From Streptomyces sp. M92 (lineage in GTDB: Bacteria; Actinomycetota; Actinomycetes; Streptomycetales; Streptomycetaceae), in the NCBI RefSeq assembly GCF_028473745.1, contig NZ_CP101137.1, forward strand, positions 4,526,001 to 4,590,000: a stretch of DNA of 64,000 nucleotides, in the 5' to 3' direction. Position 1 is the first letter of the stretch. Each line of letters starts with the position of its first letter. The notes under the pieces are model-generated. The model had not been told where the DNA came from. It worked only from the letters and a program-made list of their open reading frames with translations, and searched no databases. Positions 52,901-60,555 of this stretch are shown here, in pieces. The translations under genes were made by a program, and so were the position numbers.

Positions 52901-55453
52901 ATGCGGCGCTTCACCCGGATACGCGCCTCTCTGCAGAGGCCGCCCGCGCCTCTGAAGCGCTTCTGGAAGCAGAGCGCCGAACGTCAGGGCTCCGACCTGC
53001 AGACGATTGAGGACCGGGTGCTCGGCGTCTGGAAGGACGCCGTGGTGGACTACGTCATCAAGCCGGAAAAGGTGGCGTTGCGCCCCGGTGAGAACAAGAC
53101 CTGGACATGTCGCACCTGCCACCGCCCGCACCTTCACCCGGGCGCGGGGCTGTGCACCAAGTGCCTGTCCCCGCTGCCCGCCGTGTCCCAGCAGTACAGC
53201 GGAGTCCTCGAAGACGACTACTACGCGTGGAAGGCCGCCCACCGCACCGGTGACTTCCCCCTGCGCACCGCGGAGCTGACCGGCCAGACGGACCGGCTGG
53301 AGGCCCAGCGTCGGCAGAGCCTCTTCCAGGACGTCTTCCTCGGCGACAACGACGTCCCGCAGGCAGACGGCCTGGAACTGCTCTCCGTGACCACGACGAT
53401 GGAGGCCGGTGTCGACATCGGCCCCCTCAACACCGTGATCATGGCCAACATGCCGCCCACGCGCTTCAACTACCAGCAGCGGGTGGGGCGTGCGGGCCGA
53501 CGCAACAGCCCCGTCGCCGTGGCCCTCACCGTCTGCCGCGGACGTAGTCACGACGAGCACTACTTCGCCCGGCCGGAAGCCATCACCAACGACCCCACTC
53601 CGCCGCCCTACCTGGTCCTCGGCATGGTCTCCGTCTTCCGGCGGGTCCTGCTGGGAGAGATTCTGCGCCAGGCTTTCGAACCCCTGCAGCCGGAGGGGCG
53701 CCGGAAGAGCCCGGACATGACGACCAACGTCCACGGACAGTTCGGTCTCTCCGCCGACTGGCCGACGCATCGCGCTGCCGTCCGCCGCTGGATCGACGAG
53801 CACCCGGACCGCATCACAGATGCTGCTGCCGCCCTCAGTGCCGGAACACCGGAGAGCATCGCCGCCATCGATCCGGTGGCCGCCGTCGACGAACTCCTCG
53901 GCCAGGTCGACGAGGTGGCGTCCCGGACCGTCGGCCACTCCGACCTCAGCCAGCGCCTCGCACAGGCCGGTCTCCTGCCCATGTTCGGCTTCCCGACCCG
54001 CTCCCGCCTCCTCTACCGGAGCATCCCGCAGAAGACCTTCCCGTGGCCGCCGGCCGACTCCGTCAACCGGGACTTGGCCATCGCCCTCAGCAAGTTCGCA
54101 CCGGGCAGCGAAACGCCGCAGGACGGCCGTCTGCTCCGTTCCAGGGGAGTGGTCTCCCTCGTCCCGAGCGGCCGCGGAGTACAGGCCGCCGAAGATCCCT
54201 TCGGACCGGAACAGCTGGTCGCCATGTGCCGGATCTGCTCCCATGTGGATCCGCAGGCCGAGACCGACCCGGAAACCGGGAGCGCCGGCACCTGTCCCGC
54301 CTGTGGAGCGGAGAGCAAGTACTACAAGGCTGTCCCCTTCCGGGAGCCCGCAGGTTTCCGGGCCGCCCACGAGGCACGGGACTACGACGGCTACCGGGAG
54401 CTCGGCTCCAACGCCACCAGCGCACGGACCGCCACCGACCTGGAGAAGACCGCCCCGCGTATCCACCGCGCCGCCGACGACTGGATGGCCGTCCACACCG
54501 GCAGCGGCGACCGCTACATCGTCAACACCAATGCGGGAAAACTCTTCCGGTTCGTCAAGAACTCCGGCCCGTGGCGCGGATACGTAGCTCTGGACCATCC
54601 CAAGGCCGAAGCGGACCTGGAGATCGCCCTCGGCGCCACCCAGCACACCGACATGCTGTTCATCGGGGCCAAGGGAGCATTCGATACGACCCGAGGCCTC
54701 CGCTTCGACATCTCGAAGGCCCAGCAGATCGATGGTTTCCCAGAGGCCTACCACGGCCGACGCGCAGCCTGGTACTCACTGGCGGCTCTGCTTCGCCGCG
54801 CAGCCGCCCCGCACCTGGACGTGCAACCGGAGGAACTCCTCAGCGGCATCCACGGCTCGGACGCTCCGGTGGCCGCTCCCGTCATGGCCTATCTGGCGGA
54901 CAGCCTGGACAACGGCGCGGGCTTCAGCACCTACCTCGGTTCCAAGGAACACATCGAGGAGTTCCTCCAGGCGGTCGACCAATACGTGCACGACCTGGAG
55001 GCGGACCATCACGCGCGGAGCTGCCGCAGCTCCTGCTACGCCTGCTTGCGCGACTACTCCAACATGCGCCTCCACCCGCTGTACGACTGGCGGCTCGCCC
55101 GTGACCTGACCGACGCCCTGCGTGGCCGGAAACTGCAGGTCGCCCCGGATGAACACACCGTGCTGCTGCGGGGGTGGGCGGACGAGGAGCCCACCGTCAG
55201 CCTGAAGGAAACCACCGCCGGGCCGGTGGCGCTCTTCACCTCGGACTTCACCGGCGAGCCTGTCGCGGTCGCCGTCAAGCACCCGTTGGAGTCCGCCGAC
55301 GAGCAGTGCGGGAACGAACGGCTCCGAGCCCTGCGCAGCGAAGTCCGTGCCAGTGGCCTTGCCACCAGGATCGCCTTCGCCGACTCCTACAGCCTGGACC
55401 GGACCCCTGCCGCTGTGATCGAGCAGGTGTACATCTTCGCGGAGGAGCTCTGA
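49988..55453 (+). CDS. Operon gene 3: DEAD/DEAH helicase with DUF1998-type C-terminus
   Basis: 1821 aa from a GTG with GGGAGGAG upstream. Motifs: QHQHDALVAACAGKDF (Q-like), Walker A TAGTGSGKTESFLLP at ~125-140, LYPTNALADDQ (Ia), DELHMYRGTAGTE near 335, AASASLE (III), motif V AGVDIGPLNTVI and motif VI YQQRVGRAGRR near 1140-1172. Zinc-type Cys pairs are scattered through it (CTCG, CQACG, CPACGDDW, CRTCHRPH/CTKC, CRIC/CPACG), and the C-terminus has SCRSSCYACLRDYSN, the DUF1998-type cluster. The architecture unites what DISARM splits into DrmA and DrmB, and also resembles DruE. It differs from the 10.4-17.3 kb helicase and lacks its C-terminal nuclease-like segment. It is the central motor of the operon. 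Confidence 0.87.
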   Translation: MSVEQQAVAVTNTDVQDVMGTFGDLRSALFRYYDTPFGVDDRSVMEERRNLLDRDNGAWRDPLIELRPQYASRGGGIAESFTEAGAHPDAAEFARFTLPDGVTSLYQHQHDALVAACAGKDFVVTAGTGSGKTESFLLPVLADLVAESARWQGTRAVQREWWQSDHDYVPSRQSEHGHPAAMRVLILYPTNALADDQMVRLRKSLDSREAHAWLDLKRNGHRYYFGRYTGATPVSGPRDSEPANFRLRQYLREVQERQRKADEKLGAELRPFVPRLGGAEMHARWDMQAAPPDIMVTNYSMLNIMLLRKQEEDIFSATRKWLEETPDARFTLILDELHMYRGTAGTEVAYLLRNLRHRLGLDKNPEKLRVLAASASLEAGRDDEFLDGFFALPGSRRVIIPGKAKEIRGAGDLAAHTDRFAQAAKAPVTQDQAVALARETRLGPALQRALTPGGKPRALPAPELAKNLFPDAPEEQRQEALHGVLRILGSAQDAGLPQLRAHFFFRNIEGIWACSDPNCPDTPVERGPERRVGRLFAEPTSRCTCGARVLELLSCQACGDLMLGGYASPKATQRRRFTGALHTDFPDLDLLPDEASGAPTAANYVVYWPRTKGLGLDDPGWYAGLSDGGPQVEFEFRRSAYQPATGRLQNRDVRHTGWSFHISVPLDKESKKPAYDPARLQAFPTRCPACGDDWEIKYDRDGRFVPLESPDRLRNAPVRRMRTGFYKINQVLVTEALGHLPHGRRKAIAFSDSRDDASELASGLALRHHQDLLRLLSAQAVENQGDPFGDLQLVKGHYAGEAVDRADARAAMERLRDRNPADWGRLKAVLADDLDAEPELLPDLERKFSALPSLDDLASDLEGMLLTYGTNPAGPAASLQETSAGQPWSALYNWKGDREAVVETQAQEELLNRLRSRLRLETIGSLFSGGGRDFESLGLGWLCLRDDRSPLETAPDSDQAVARASLRILGLMRRFTRIRASLQRPPAPLKRFWKQSAERQGSDLQTIEDRVLGVWKDAVVDYVIKPEKVALRPGENKTWTCRTCHRPHLHPGAGLCTKCLSPLPAVSQQYSGVLEDDYYAWKAAHRTGDFPLRTAELTGQTDRLEAQRRQSLFQDVFLGDNDVPQADGLELLSVTTTMEAGVDIGPLNTVIMANMPPTRFNYQQRVGRAGRRNSPVAVALTVCRGRSHDEHYFARPEAITNDPTPPPYLVLGMVSVFRRVLLGEILRQAFEPLQPEGRRKSPDMTTNVHGQFGLSADWPTHRAAVRRWIDEHPDRITDAAAALSAGTPESIAAIDPVAAVDELLGQVDEVASRTVGHSDLSQRLAQAGLLPMFGFPTRSRLLYRSIPQKTFPWPPADSVNRDLAIALSKFAPGSETPQDGRLLRSRGVVSLVPSGRGVQAAEDPFGPEQLVAMCRICSHVDPQAETDPETGSAGTCPACGAESKYYKAVPFREPAGFRAAHEARDYDGYRELGSNATSARTATDLEKTAPRIHRAADDWMAVHTGSGDRYIVNTNAGKLFRFVKNSGPWRGYVALDHPKAEADLEIALGATQHTDMLFIGAKGAFDTTRGLRFDISKAQQIDGFPEAYHGRRAAWYSLAALLRRAAAPHLDVQPEELLSGIHGSDAPVAAPVMAYLADSLDNGAGFSTYLGSKEHIEEFLQAVDQYVHDLEADHHARSCRSSCYACLRDYSNMRLHPLYDWRLARDLTDALRGRKLQVAPDEHTVLLRGWADEEPTVSLKETTAGPVALFTSDFTGEPVAVAVKHPLESADEQCGNERLRALRSEVRASGLATRIAFADSYSLDRTPAAVIEQVYIFAEEL

Positions 55454-57183
55454 TGACGTCAGGAACCCCGCTGGGAGCGGGCCAGGGCGAGCAGGGCCGG
55501 CTGGAGGAACTCCGGCAGCGCGAGATCGCCCGCCGCCTCGCCCTCCGTCAGGCCCGGACACTCGGGGAAACACCGCCGGCCACGAAAGCCGTCGGTGACC
55601 CTGCTCCGGCCGTTTCGTCGCAGAAGCAGCCGGAGCAGGAACCGGTCACGTCGCAGCCGGTCCCTGAAGGATTCGCAGACCGGGAGGCTTGGGAGCGCGC
55701 CCGCCTTTTCGCCGAAATCATGCTGCCCGAGGTGTTGAAGACGCAGACGAGGACGCTTTCCGCGCAGAAGCTGGCCAGGGCCGCGGCCGACGCGGCCTTC
55801 CGGCAGGACAACCCGGTCACGGGCGTCTCCCTGCTCGTCATGGCACAGGACCACGGGCTGGATGTCCTCACCGGCCAGCTCAGCGACCGCGCCCACGCTC
55901 TGCTGGAGGACCAGCCGCTGCCGCTCCCGGGAGAGCCGGGCAGTATGTGGCAGATCTACCAGGACGACCGTCGCCTGATGGAGAGCAACTTGCCGGCCCC
56001 TCGGCAGAGGGCGCTCCTGGCGAACCTTCCCCGGCCCCTGCTCGACGACTACATCGACGAGGAGTGGATCGGCGCGGCCCCCGAGTGCGACGGCACCTCC
56101 CGTGCCGCCTACTTCCGCGCCCGCCTGGACCCGGTGTCCCTCACCGACGAGGAGATGGACCTGCTGGCCTGGCCTCTGGAACGGGAGCGGCGGGAGGCAG
56201 CCCCGGACACAGACCCTGGACGTGACTGGCCGCCGGACTGGCGTCTGCTGGTGAGGCTGCAGGCCAACGACGCCAAGGCCATCGCCGAGGAGTGGACTGA
56301 CCTCCTGCCACCGACCCAGAAGCTTCTCGACGCGCTCCGCGAGGTGCGGCGGACCGCGAATGTCCCGGAGGATCTTGTCGCCGACGAGCGGCTGTGGGTT
56401 CTCCTGGAACGGATCCATCCCGGCGTGCGCACCGCGAGCAACAAGAAGTTCAACGGCTGGATCGGAGTGCGGACCCTGATCAGGGCCGTGCGGCAGATGC
56501 ATCGAGCCCTCCTCCACGGAGACGGCGAGACGGCGGAACAGCGGAGGAAGACGGCGCTTGCTGTGGCGGCCAGGCTCCGGCATCACTCGCAGCCGGTGCG
56601 CTGGGAGGCCCAGAACATCCAGGCCTACCTGCACGCCGGCCAGGGGATGATCGAGCACTTCGACCTCCTGGAGCAGGATGCTGAAGGCCGTCCCCCGGTG
56701 CGGGACCAGCTCGGCGGAGGCGTCGTGGCCATGCTGCGGAAGAACCGGAGCTTCCTCGAAGATCGGCCTTCCGGAGGACGCGACCAGCCGCTCAACCCAT
56801 ACCTGGTGCTGGGCGTGCCCGACGGGGCGGACGACTGGAAGAAGGCTTGGCGGGCTCTGAGAAAGAGGCTCGATGACAGCGGCCGCGTTCGGATCAACCG
56901 TGCCAAGGACATGATTGAAACGGCCGAGCGCGAGCAGCAGGAGCTACCCCGGTTCGCGGTCCCGCTCGCCCCGCACCGCTGGAAGGAGCCCACCGGCACG
57001 AGCCACCGCCTGGAACTCCCGCCCGAGCCCCTGCAGAGGCTCACCGGGCCGCCGACGGCCAGCGACCGTGCGTGGTCCCGCACCGAGGCGGCCCGCGAAA
57101 TAATCACCAGTGCGACAGAGCGTCTTTCCCCGGCTGCTCAAAACGCCGCAGCCCTTGAAGATCCAGAGAGCAGCACATCGTGA
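55453..57183 (+). CDS. Operon gene 4: unknown protein with degenerate J-like domain
   Basis: 576 aa, start ATG overlapping the helicase stop by one base (TGATG). The N-terminal 75 residues are basic, then Pro/Gln-rich; a large helical body follows (AEIMLPEVLKTQTRTLSAQK, KFNGWIGVRTLIRAVRQMH). Residues ~447-496 read NPYLVLGVPDGADDWKKAW, RALRKRLDDSGRVRINRAKD and MIETAERE: the helix I (NPYxVLGV), helix II (basic, K-A-W/Y) and helix III (NRAKDMI) pattern of a DnaJ J-domain, with the HPD tripeptide replaced by DDSG. Given an Hsp70-like gene two genes downstream, this is probably its dedicated co-chaperone or adaptor, although loss of HPD should abolish classical ATPase stimulation. The stop overlaps the GrpE-like start (GTGA). 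Confidence 0.75.
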   Translation: MTSGTPLGAGQGEQGRLEELRQREIARRLALRQARTLGETPPATKAVGDPAPAVSSQKQPEQEPVTSQPVPEGFADREAWERARLFAEIMLPEVLKTQTRTLSAQKLARAAADAAFRQDNPVTGVSLLVMAQDHGLDVLTGQLSDRAHALLEDQPLPLPGEPGSMWQIYQDDRRLMESNLPAPRQRALLANLPRPLLDDYIDEEWIGAAPECDGTSRAAYFRARLDPVSLTDEEMDLLAWPLERERREAAPDTDPGRDWPPDWRLLVRLQANDAKAIAEEWTDLLPPTQKLLDALREVRRTANVPEDLVADERLWVLLERIHPGVRTASNKKFNGWIGVRTLIRAVRQMHRALLHGDGETAEQRRKTALAVAARLRHHSQPVRWEAQNIQAYLHAGQGMIEHFDLLEQDAEGRPPVRDQLGGGVVAMLRKNRSFLEDRPSGGRDQPLNPYLVLGVPDGADDWKKAWRALRKRLDDSGRVRINRAKDMIETAEREQQELPRFAVPLAPHRWKEPTGTSHRLELPPEPLQRLTGPPTASDRAWSRTEAAREIITSATERLSPAAQNAAALEDPESSTS

Positions 57184-58082
57184 GCAACAAAGCCGGTAAA
57201 AGTGACAGCGGTTCCAGTCAGCGTGACGAGGCCAAGCAGACCAAGAGACATGAATCGACGGATGGCAGCGTCCGGAGCCTCGGTGAAGCCAGGGCCGCGA
57301 AGAAGAGGCCCTGGAGGCACGCCGACAGCGGTATCCCGGAGTTCACTCCGGGGACCCTGGATGCCGCCGCGATCCTGAAATCGGTCAACGAGACGCTTCT
57401 GCCGGTCGTGGATATGGAGCTGGAGGAGGCGGCACGGAGCCTGGTCGCAGCTCTGGACGGCAAGGAGACCGACGCCGAACTGGTTTCCGCCTTCCGGTCC
57501 GAGCTGATGCGCCGAGTACTTCCTCAGTTCACCGAGGCGGTACGCAAGGGCGTGCTGGAGGGCATGCACACGCGCCAGATGCACCTGGCCCAGATGGCTG
57601 TCCTGCATCGTCAGGCGCTGGAGGCTAAGAACCTGACGGCGGCACTGAGACGCATCGACCACGAGGTGGCGAAGGCAGGTCTGCGAATTGTCAGTGAAAC
57701 AGAGGACTTGTCGCTGTTCAACGTCGTGGAAGACGAGCCAACCGTGGTGGAGCGAGAGCCTGTCGCTTTTGAACTCATGGTGCCGGCCTACGTGGACAAG
57801 GAGTCCGGGAAACTCGTCGAACGCGGCTGGCTACGGACCGTGGCCGAGGCTCCGATCCAAAAGCCCCGCAAAATGACGCCGGGGCAGAAACGCCGGGCGA
57901 ATCATGCAGAAGCCGGTCGGCAGTCGCAGAGGGACGCCCCCGCGAAGCCGGAGAGAAAGAAGCATCACCGGGGGCAGGACCCCGATAAACAGCAGAGGGA
58001 CACGGCGGCGCCAACTGGCGAGTCGCGCACTCGCGCTGAGGACAGCGGGGGCCGCCGGATGAAGCAAAGGGGGACACGATGA
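57180..58082 (+). CDS. Operon gene 5: GrpE-like nucleotide-exchange factor candidate
   Basis: 300 aa from a GTG overlapping gene 4. A charged N-terminus precedes a helix with LKSVNETLLPVVDMELEEAA (compare GrpE LLPVLDNLERA), a long coiled-coil-compatible helix (VLEGMHTRQMHLAQMAVLHR), and a small beta-like segment AGLRIVSETEDLSLFNVV then FELMVPAYVDKESGKLVERG and WLRTVAE, resembling the GrpE beta domain (G..I..G..FDP ... GY...GR.LRPA.V.V). The C-terminal ~80 residues are Lys/Arg/Gln-rich and disordered, unlike housekeeping GrpE, and may bind nucleic acid. Similarity is faint, but the location between the J-like and Hsp70-like genes supports it. Confidence 0.65.
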   Translation: MSNKAGKSDSGSSQRDEAKQTKRHESTDGSVRSLGEARAAKKRPWRHADSGIPEFTPGTLDAAAILKSVNETLLPVVDMELEEAARSLVAALDGKETDAELVSAFRSELMRRVLPQFTEAVRKGVLEGMHTRQMHLAQMAVLHRQALEAKNLTAALRRIDHEVAKAGLRIVSETEDLSLFNVVEDEPTVVEREPVAFELMVPAYVDKESGKLVERGWLRTVAEAPIQKPRKMTPGQKRRANHAEAGRQSQRDAPAKPERKKHHRGQDPDKQQRDTAAPTGESRTRAEDSGGRRMKQRGTR

Positions 58083-59839
58083 CCTTCGGTATCGATTTCG
58101 GCACTAGTAACTCCGTGGTGGCCCACTGGAACGGGCACACCGCAGAAGTGCTGCCGGTCGACGGCGACAATGTGCCCGCCCAGTGGCGGATGTCGGAGTT
58201 CGAGCAGCTCTTCCCGTCCGTGCTGTCCGTCCGCGACCTCCAGCGCACTCTCTGCTTCGGTTGGGAAGCGAAAACCGGCACCACCGAGCCGCTCGATGCC
58301 GTGAAGCGCATGCTCGGCACTCGCTCCGGTGCCGAGCAGGACGGCGACGTCGATGGCCTCGAGGTCGCTGCACAGCTCGAGGAGCACCACGCCTGGGTCG
58401 GCTCGGAGAAGTTCCACAGCACGGTCGCGGCCGCCTCTCTCTTCAGTCGGATGAAGGAAGGCGTCTCCGCGCAGCTGCTCGACCTGTCCGACGCGGTCGT
58501 CACCGTCCCCGCCAAGGCGACGGGCGGCGCCCGTTACCGCACCCGTGCCGCGGCAGCGCTCGGCGGAGTGAAGGTCCGGGCCCTCCTCAACGAGCCCACC
58601 GCGGCTGCGATCTCGTACGTCCGCGACGTCCCGATCCCCGGTCGCTTCCTCGTCTTCGACTGGGGCGGCGGCACCATCGACGTCACCGTCCTGGAATACG
58701 ACGACGGCCTCTTCGAGGAGCAGACCTCCCGCGGCATCACCGCCCTCGGAGGTCTTGAGTTCGACAACGCCCTGGCCCGGCTGATCCAGCAGAAGATCGG
58801 CCTGGCCGCGGACCAGCTCACCAAGGCCGAACGACGCCGGTGGCGCCGGTCGGTCGAGCTGACGAAGATCGCCCTGTCCTCCGTGCCGCTGGACGACGCT
58901 CTCTTCTTCGATCTCCCTGTCGGTCTCGCCCCCTCGATCTCGAAGCGTGAGGTCAGGATCACCGGGGCCGAGTACACCGAGGCGATCACCCCGCTCATCA
59001 CTCGTGCCCTGGAGGCGGTCCAGCAGGCTCTGGAAGACCTGGCCATCACCTCCGATGCCATTGACTCGGTTTTGATGATCGGGGGCACCTCGCAGATCCC
59101 TCAGGTACGTCACGCGTTGGGTGAACTCCTCGGCCACGACCGCATTGTCGACAGCGGCCTGTGCCGACCCATGACCGCCGTCGCTCGAGGCGCGGCCATC
59201 TATGCGGCATCCCTTGACGGAGAACTCGGTGACGACAGTGACTTCTCCCTCGTGACCAGCTACGACCTGGGAACAGCCGTGAGTGCGGGCGAGCAGAAGG
59301 GCTTCCGCGCCATCATCCGACGCAACGCCACTCTCCCCGCGGAAGGCTCGGCCAACTTCTATCCTGATACGCCGAGTGCTTCCTCGGTGCGCGTGCCGGT
59401 GATCGAGGGCGAGGTCGGCTACTCGGCTGACAGCGACCGGGCCTTCCCCCTGGCCAACATCGAGGTCGAACTTCCGACCCGCGAACAGGACATCCGCCGG
59501 AACACGATCGAGATCAAGTTCCGCTACAACGAGAGCGGCATCCTGCGCTTCACCGCCACCCACACGGCGACCGGCAGGCAACTCGCCGAGCGCGAGATCG
59601 ACTCCTTCGGTCCGGACGGCACACCACTTCAGCACGGCCTTGAGGAGGAACTGACGCGCCTCTTGGCCCACACCGTGCGGCCGTTCGCCGACGGCTCCTC
59701 GAACGTCCGTCATCTCTCGGCAGCCGAATCAGCGAACGTCCGTCCCGCACCGATTGACATGTCCTTGCGTGTGATCAAGGCCGACCCCGCGGTCACGGTC
59801 AACGGTGAGCCGCAGGCGGCAGTGACGGAAGGTATTTGA
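58079..59839 (+). CDS. Operon gene 6: Hsp70 (DnaK)-family ATPase
   Basis: 586 aa, ATG overlapping gene 5 (ATGA). All ATPase landmarks are present: phosphate-1 TFGIDFGTSNSVVAHW, connect-1 LLNEPTAAAISYV, phosphate-2 VFDWGGGTIDVTVLEY and adenosine motif VLMIGGTSQIPQVRHAL. A beta-sandwich-like region follows (AIIRRNATLPAEGS, VPVIEGEVGYSADSDRAF, IEIKFRYNESGILRFTATH), so the substrate-binding domain is retained, but the C-terminal helical lid and EEVD-like tail of housekeeping DnaK are reduced (586 versus ~620 residues). It is clearly not the cellular dnaK, being isolated from dnaJ/hspR. It probably works with the J-like and GrpE-like products on the helicase complex. Confidence 0.92.
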   Translation: MTFGIDFGTSNSVVAHWNGHTAEVLPVDGDNVPAQWRMSEFEQLFPSVLSVRDLQRTLCFGWEAKTGTTEPLDAVKRMLGTRSGAEQDGDVDGLEVAAQLEEHHAWVGSEKFHSTVAAASLFSRMKEGVSAQLLDLSDAVVTVPAKATGGARYRTRAAAALGGVKVRALLNEPTAAAISYVRDVPIPGRFLVFDWGGGTIDVTVLEYDDGLFEEQTSRGITALGGLEFDNALARLIQQKIGLAADQLTKAERRRWRRSVELTKIALSSVPLDDALFFDLPVGLAPSISKREVRITGAEYTEAITPLITRALEAVQQALEDLAITSDAIDSVLMIGGTSQIPQVRHALGELLGHDRIVDSGLCRPMTAVARGAAIYAASLDGELGDDSDFSLVTSYDLGTAVSAGEQKGFRAIIRRNATLPAEGSANFYPDTPSASSVRVPVIEGEVGYSADSDRAFPLANIEVELPTREQDIRRNTIEIKFRYNESGILRFTATHTATGRQLAEREIDSFGPDGTPLQHGLEEELTRLLAHTVRPFADGSSNVRHLSAAESANVRPAPIDMSLRVIKADPAVTVNGEPQAAVTEGI

Positions 59840-59907
59840 ACGGACGTCGACGGTTGTGCAGCCGTTGGGCCGGCGGGGCGTGAAGACCAGCAGGTTTCCT
59901 TATTGCG

Positions 59908-59913
59908 TACAAT
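59908..59913 (+). promoter_or_regulatory. -10-like hexamer at GNAT start
   Basis: TACAAT matches the -10 consensus. Transcription about 7 bases downstream would begin at the GTG at 59,920, giving a leaderless mRNA. I see no good -35. Confidence 0.35.
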
Positions 59914-60456
59914 GTGCAAGTGCGTACGACCGACTACACCCTCCGCCCCGCCACCCCCGCCGACCAGGACGCCGCCCGAGCCGTCATGCTTGACACCGTC
60001 TACCGCGACTTCGGTACCGGCTACGTCCCCCGCTGGCACGGCGACATCATCGACCTGGCCGGGGCCTATGTGACCCCCGAGCGGCACACCCTCCTCGTCG
60101 CCGTCGATGAGGAGGGCGAGGTCGTCGCCACCGGGGCGCTCGACTCCCGTGGCCCCGCACACCCCCCGAACCCCGCGCACGTCGCCGACCGCTACCCCTC
60201 CGGCGTCACCGCGCAGCTGCGTCGTGTGTACGTCCGGCCCGAGCACCGTCGGCGCGGGCTCGCGCGGCGGCTCGTGGACGAGCTGCTCGCCTTCGCCGCC
60301 GCCGATGGCGGGTACCGGGCCGTGTACCTGCACACCGACCCCGCCGTCACCGGCGCCGAGCCGTTCTGGCGGTCGCTCGCCAAGGTCGTGCACGACGAGC
60401 GGGAGGATGCGGGGGGCGGGCAGGGGATCGTGCACTTCGATGTGCCGATGGCGTGA
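59914..60456 (+). CDS. GNAT-family N-acetyltransferase
   Basis: 180 aa (GTG at 59914; a GTG at 59920 is equally possible). It shows the GNAT core: TLRPATPADQDAARAVM, LLVAVDEEGEVVATGAL, and motif A QLRRVYVRPEHRRRGLARR followed by VDELLAFAAADG. Acceptor substrate unknown. The start is very close to a TACAAT hexamer (59,908-59,913), so the mRNA may be leaderless, common in actinomycetes. It marks the right border of the defence island. Confidence 0.88.
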   Translation: MQVRTTDYTLRPATPADQDAARAVMLDTVYRDFGTGYVPRWHGDIIDLAGAYVTPERHTLLVAVDEEGEVVATGALDSRGPAHPPNPAHVADRYPSGVTAQLRRVYVRPEHRRRGLARRLVDELLAFAAADGGYRAVYLHTDPAVTGAEPFWRSLAKVVHDEREDAGGGQGIVHFDVPMA

Positions 60457-60473
60457 AGGAGGGGCCGCGATCA

Positions 60474-60488
60474 TGGAAATGATTGTCA
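60474..60488. promoter_or_regulatory. Zur-type operator
   Basis: TGGAAAT-G-ATTGTCA is a 7-1-7 interrupted palindrome close to the Streptomyces Zur consensus TGAAAATGATTTTCA (13 of 15 bases). The symmetry extends to CATG on both sides. It lies immediately upstream of a -10-like TAGGAT (60,491-60,496) and ahead of the solute-binding protein gene, where bound Zur would block transcription under zinc-replete conditions. Confidence 0.75.
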
Positions 60489-60490
60489 TG

Positions 60491-60496
60491 TAGGAT
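60491..60496 (+). promoter_or_regulatory. -10-like hexamer of the metal-uptake operon
   Basis: TAGGAT, a common Streptomyces -10 form, sits two bases after the Zur-type operator and 59 bp before the start of the solute-binding protein gene. Confidence 0.5.
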
Positions 60497-60555
60497 CCTG
60501 GTCGCTGCCGCTCCAGTCCGCCAACCCCCCACGCCCCCCGACCGATCCGAGGACC

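Noticed and set aside
52652..54754. 700-codon minus-strand frame opposite the operon helicase
   Set aside because: No motif, overlaps the C-terminal helicase lobe whose motif VI and zinc pairs are clear on the plus strand.
31478..59839. Full canonical DISARM or BREX/Pgl system
   Set aside because: DrmC (PLD), separate DrmA/DrmB, PglZ/BrxZ, BrxC/PglY and BrxL-type genes are absent, so only DISARM-like components can be claimed.
58079..59839. Housekeeping dnaK operon
   Set aside because: Gene order, divergent J-like/GrpE-like partners, lack of hspR and location after a DUF1998-type helicase all differ from the dnaK-grpE-dnaJ-hspR operon.
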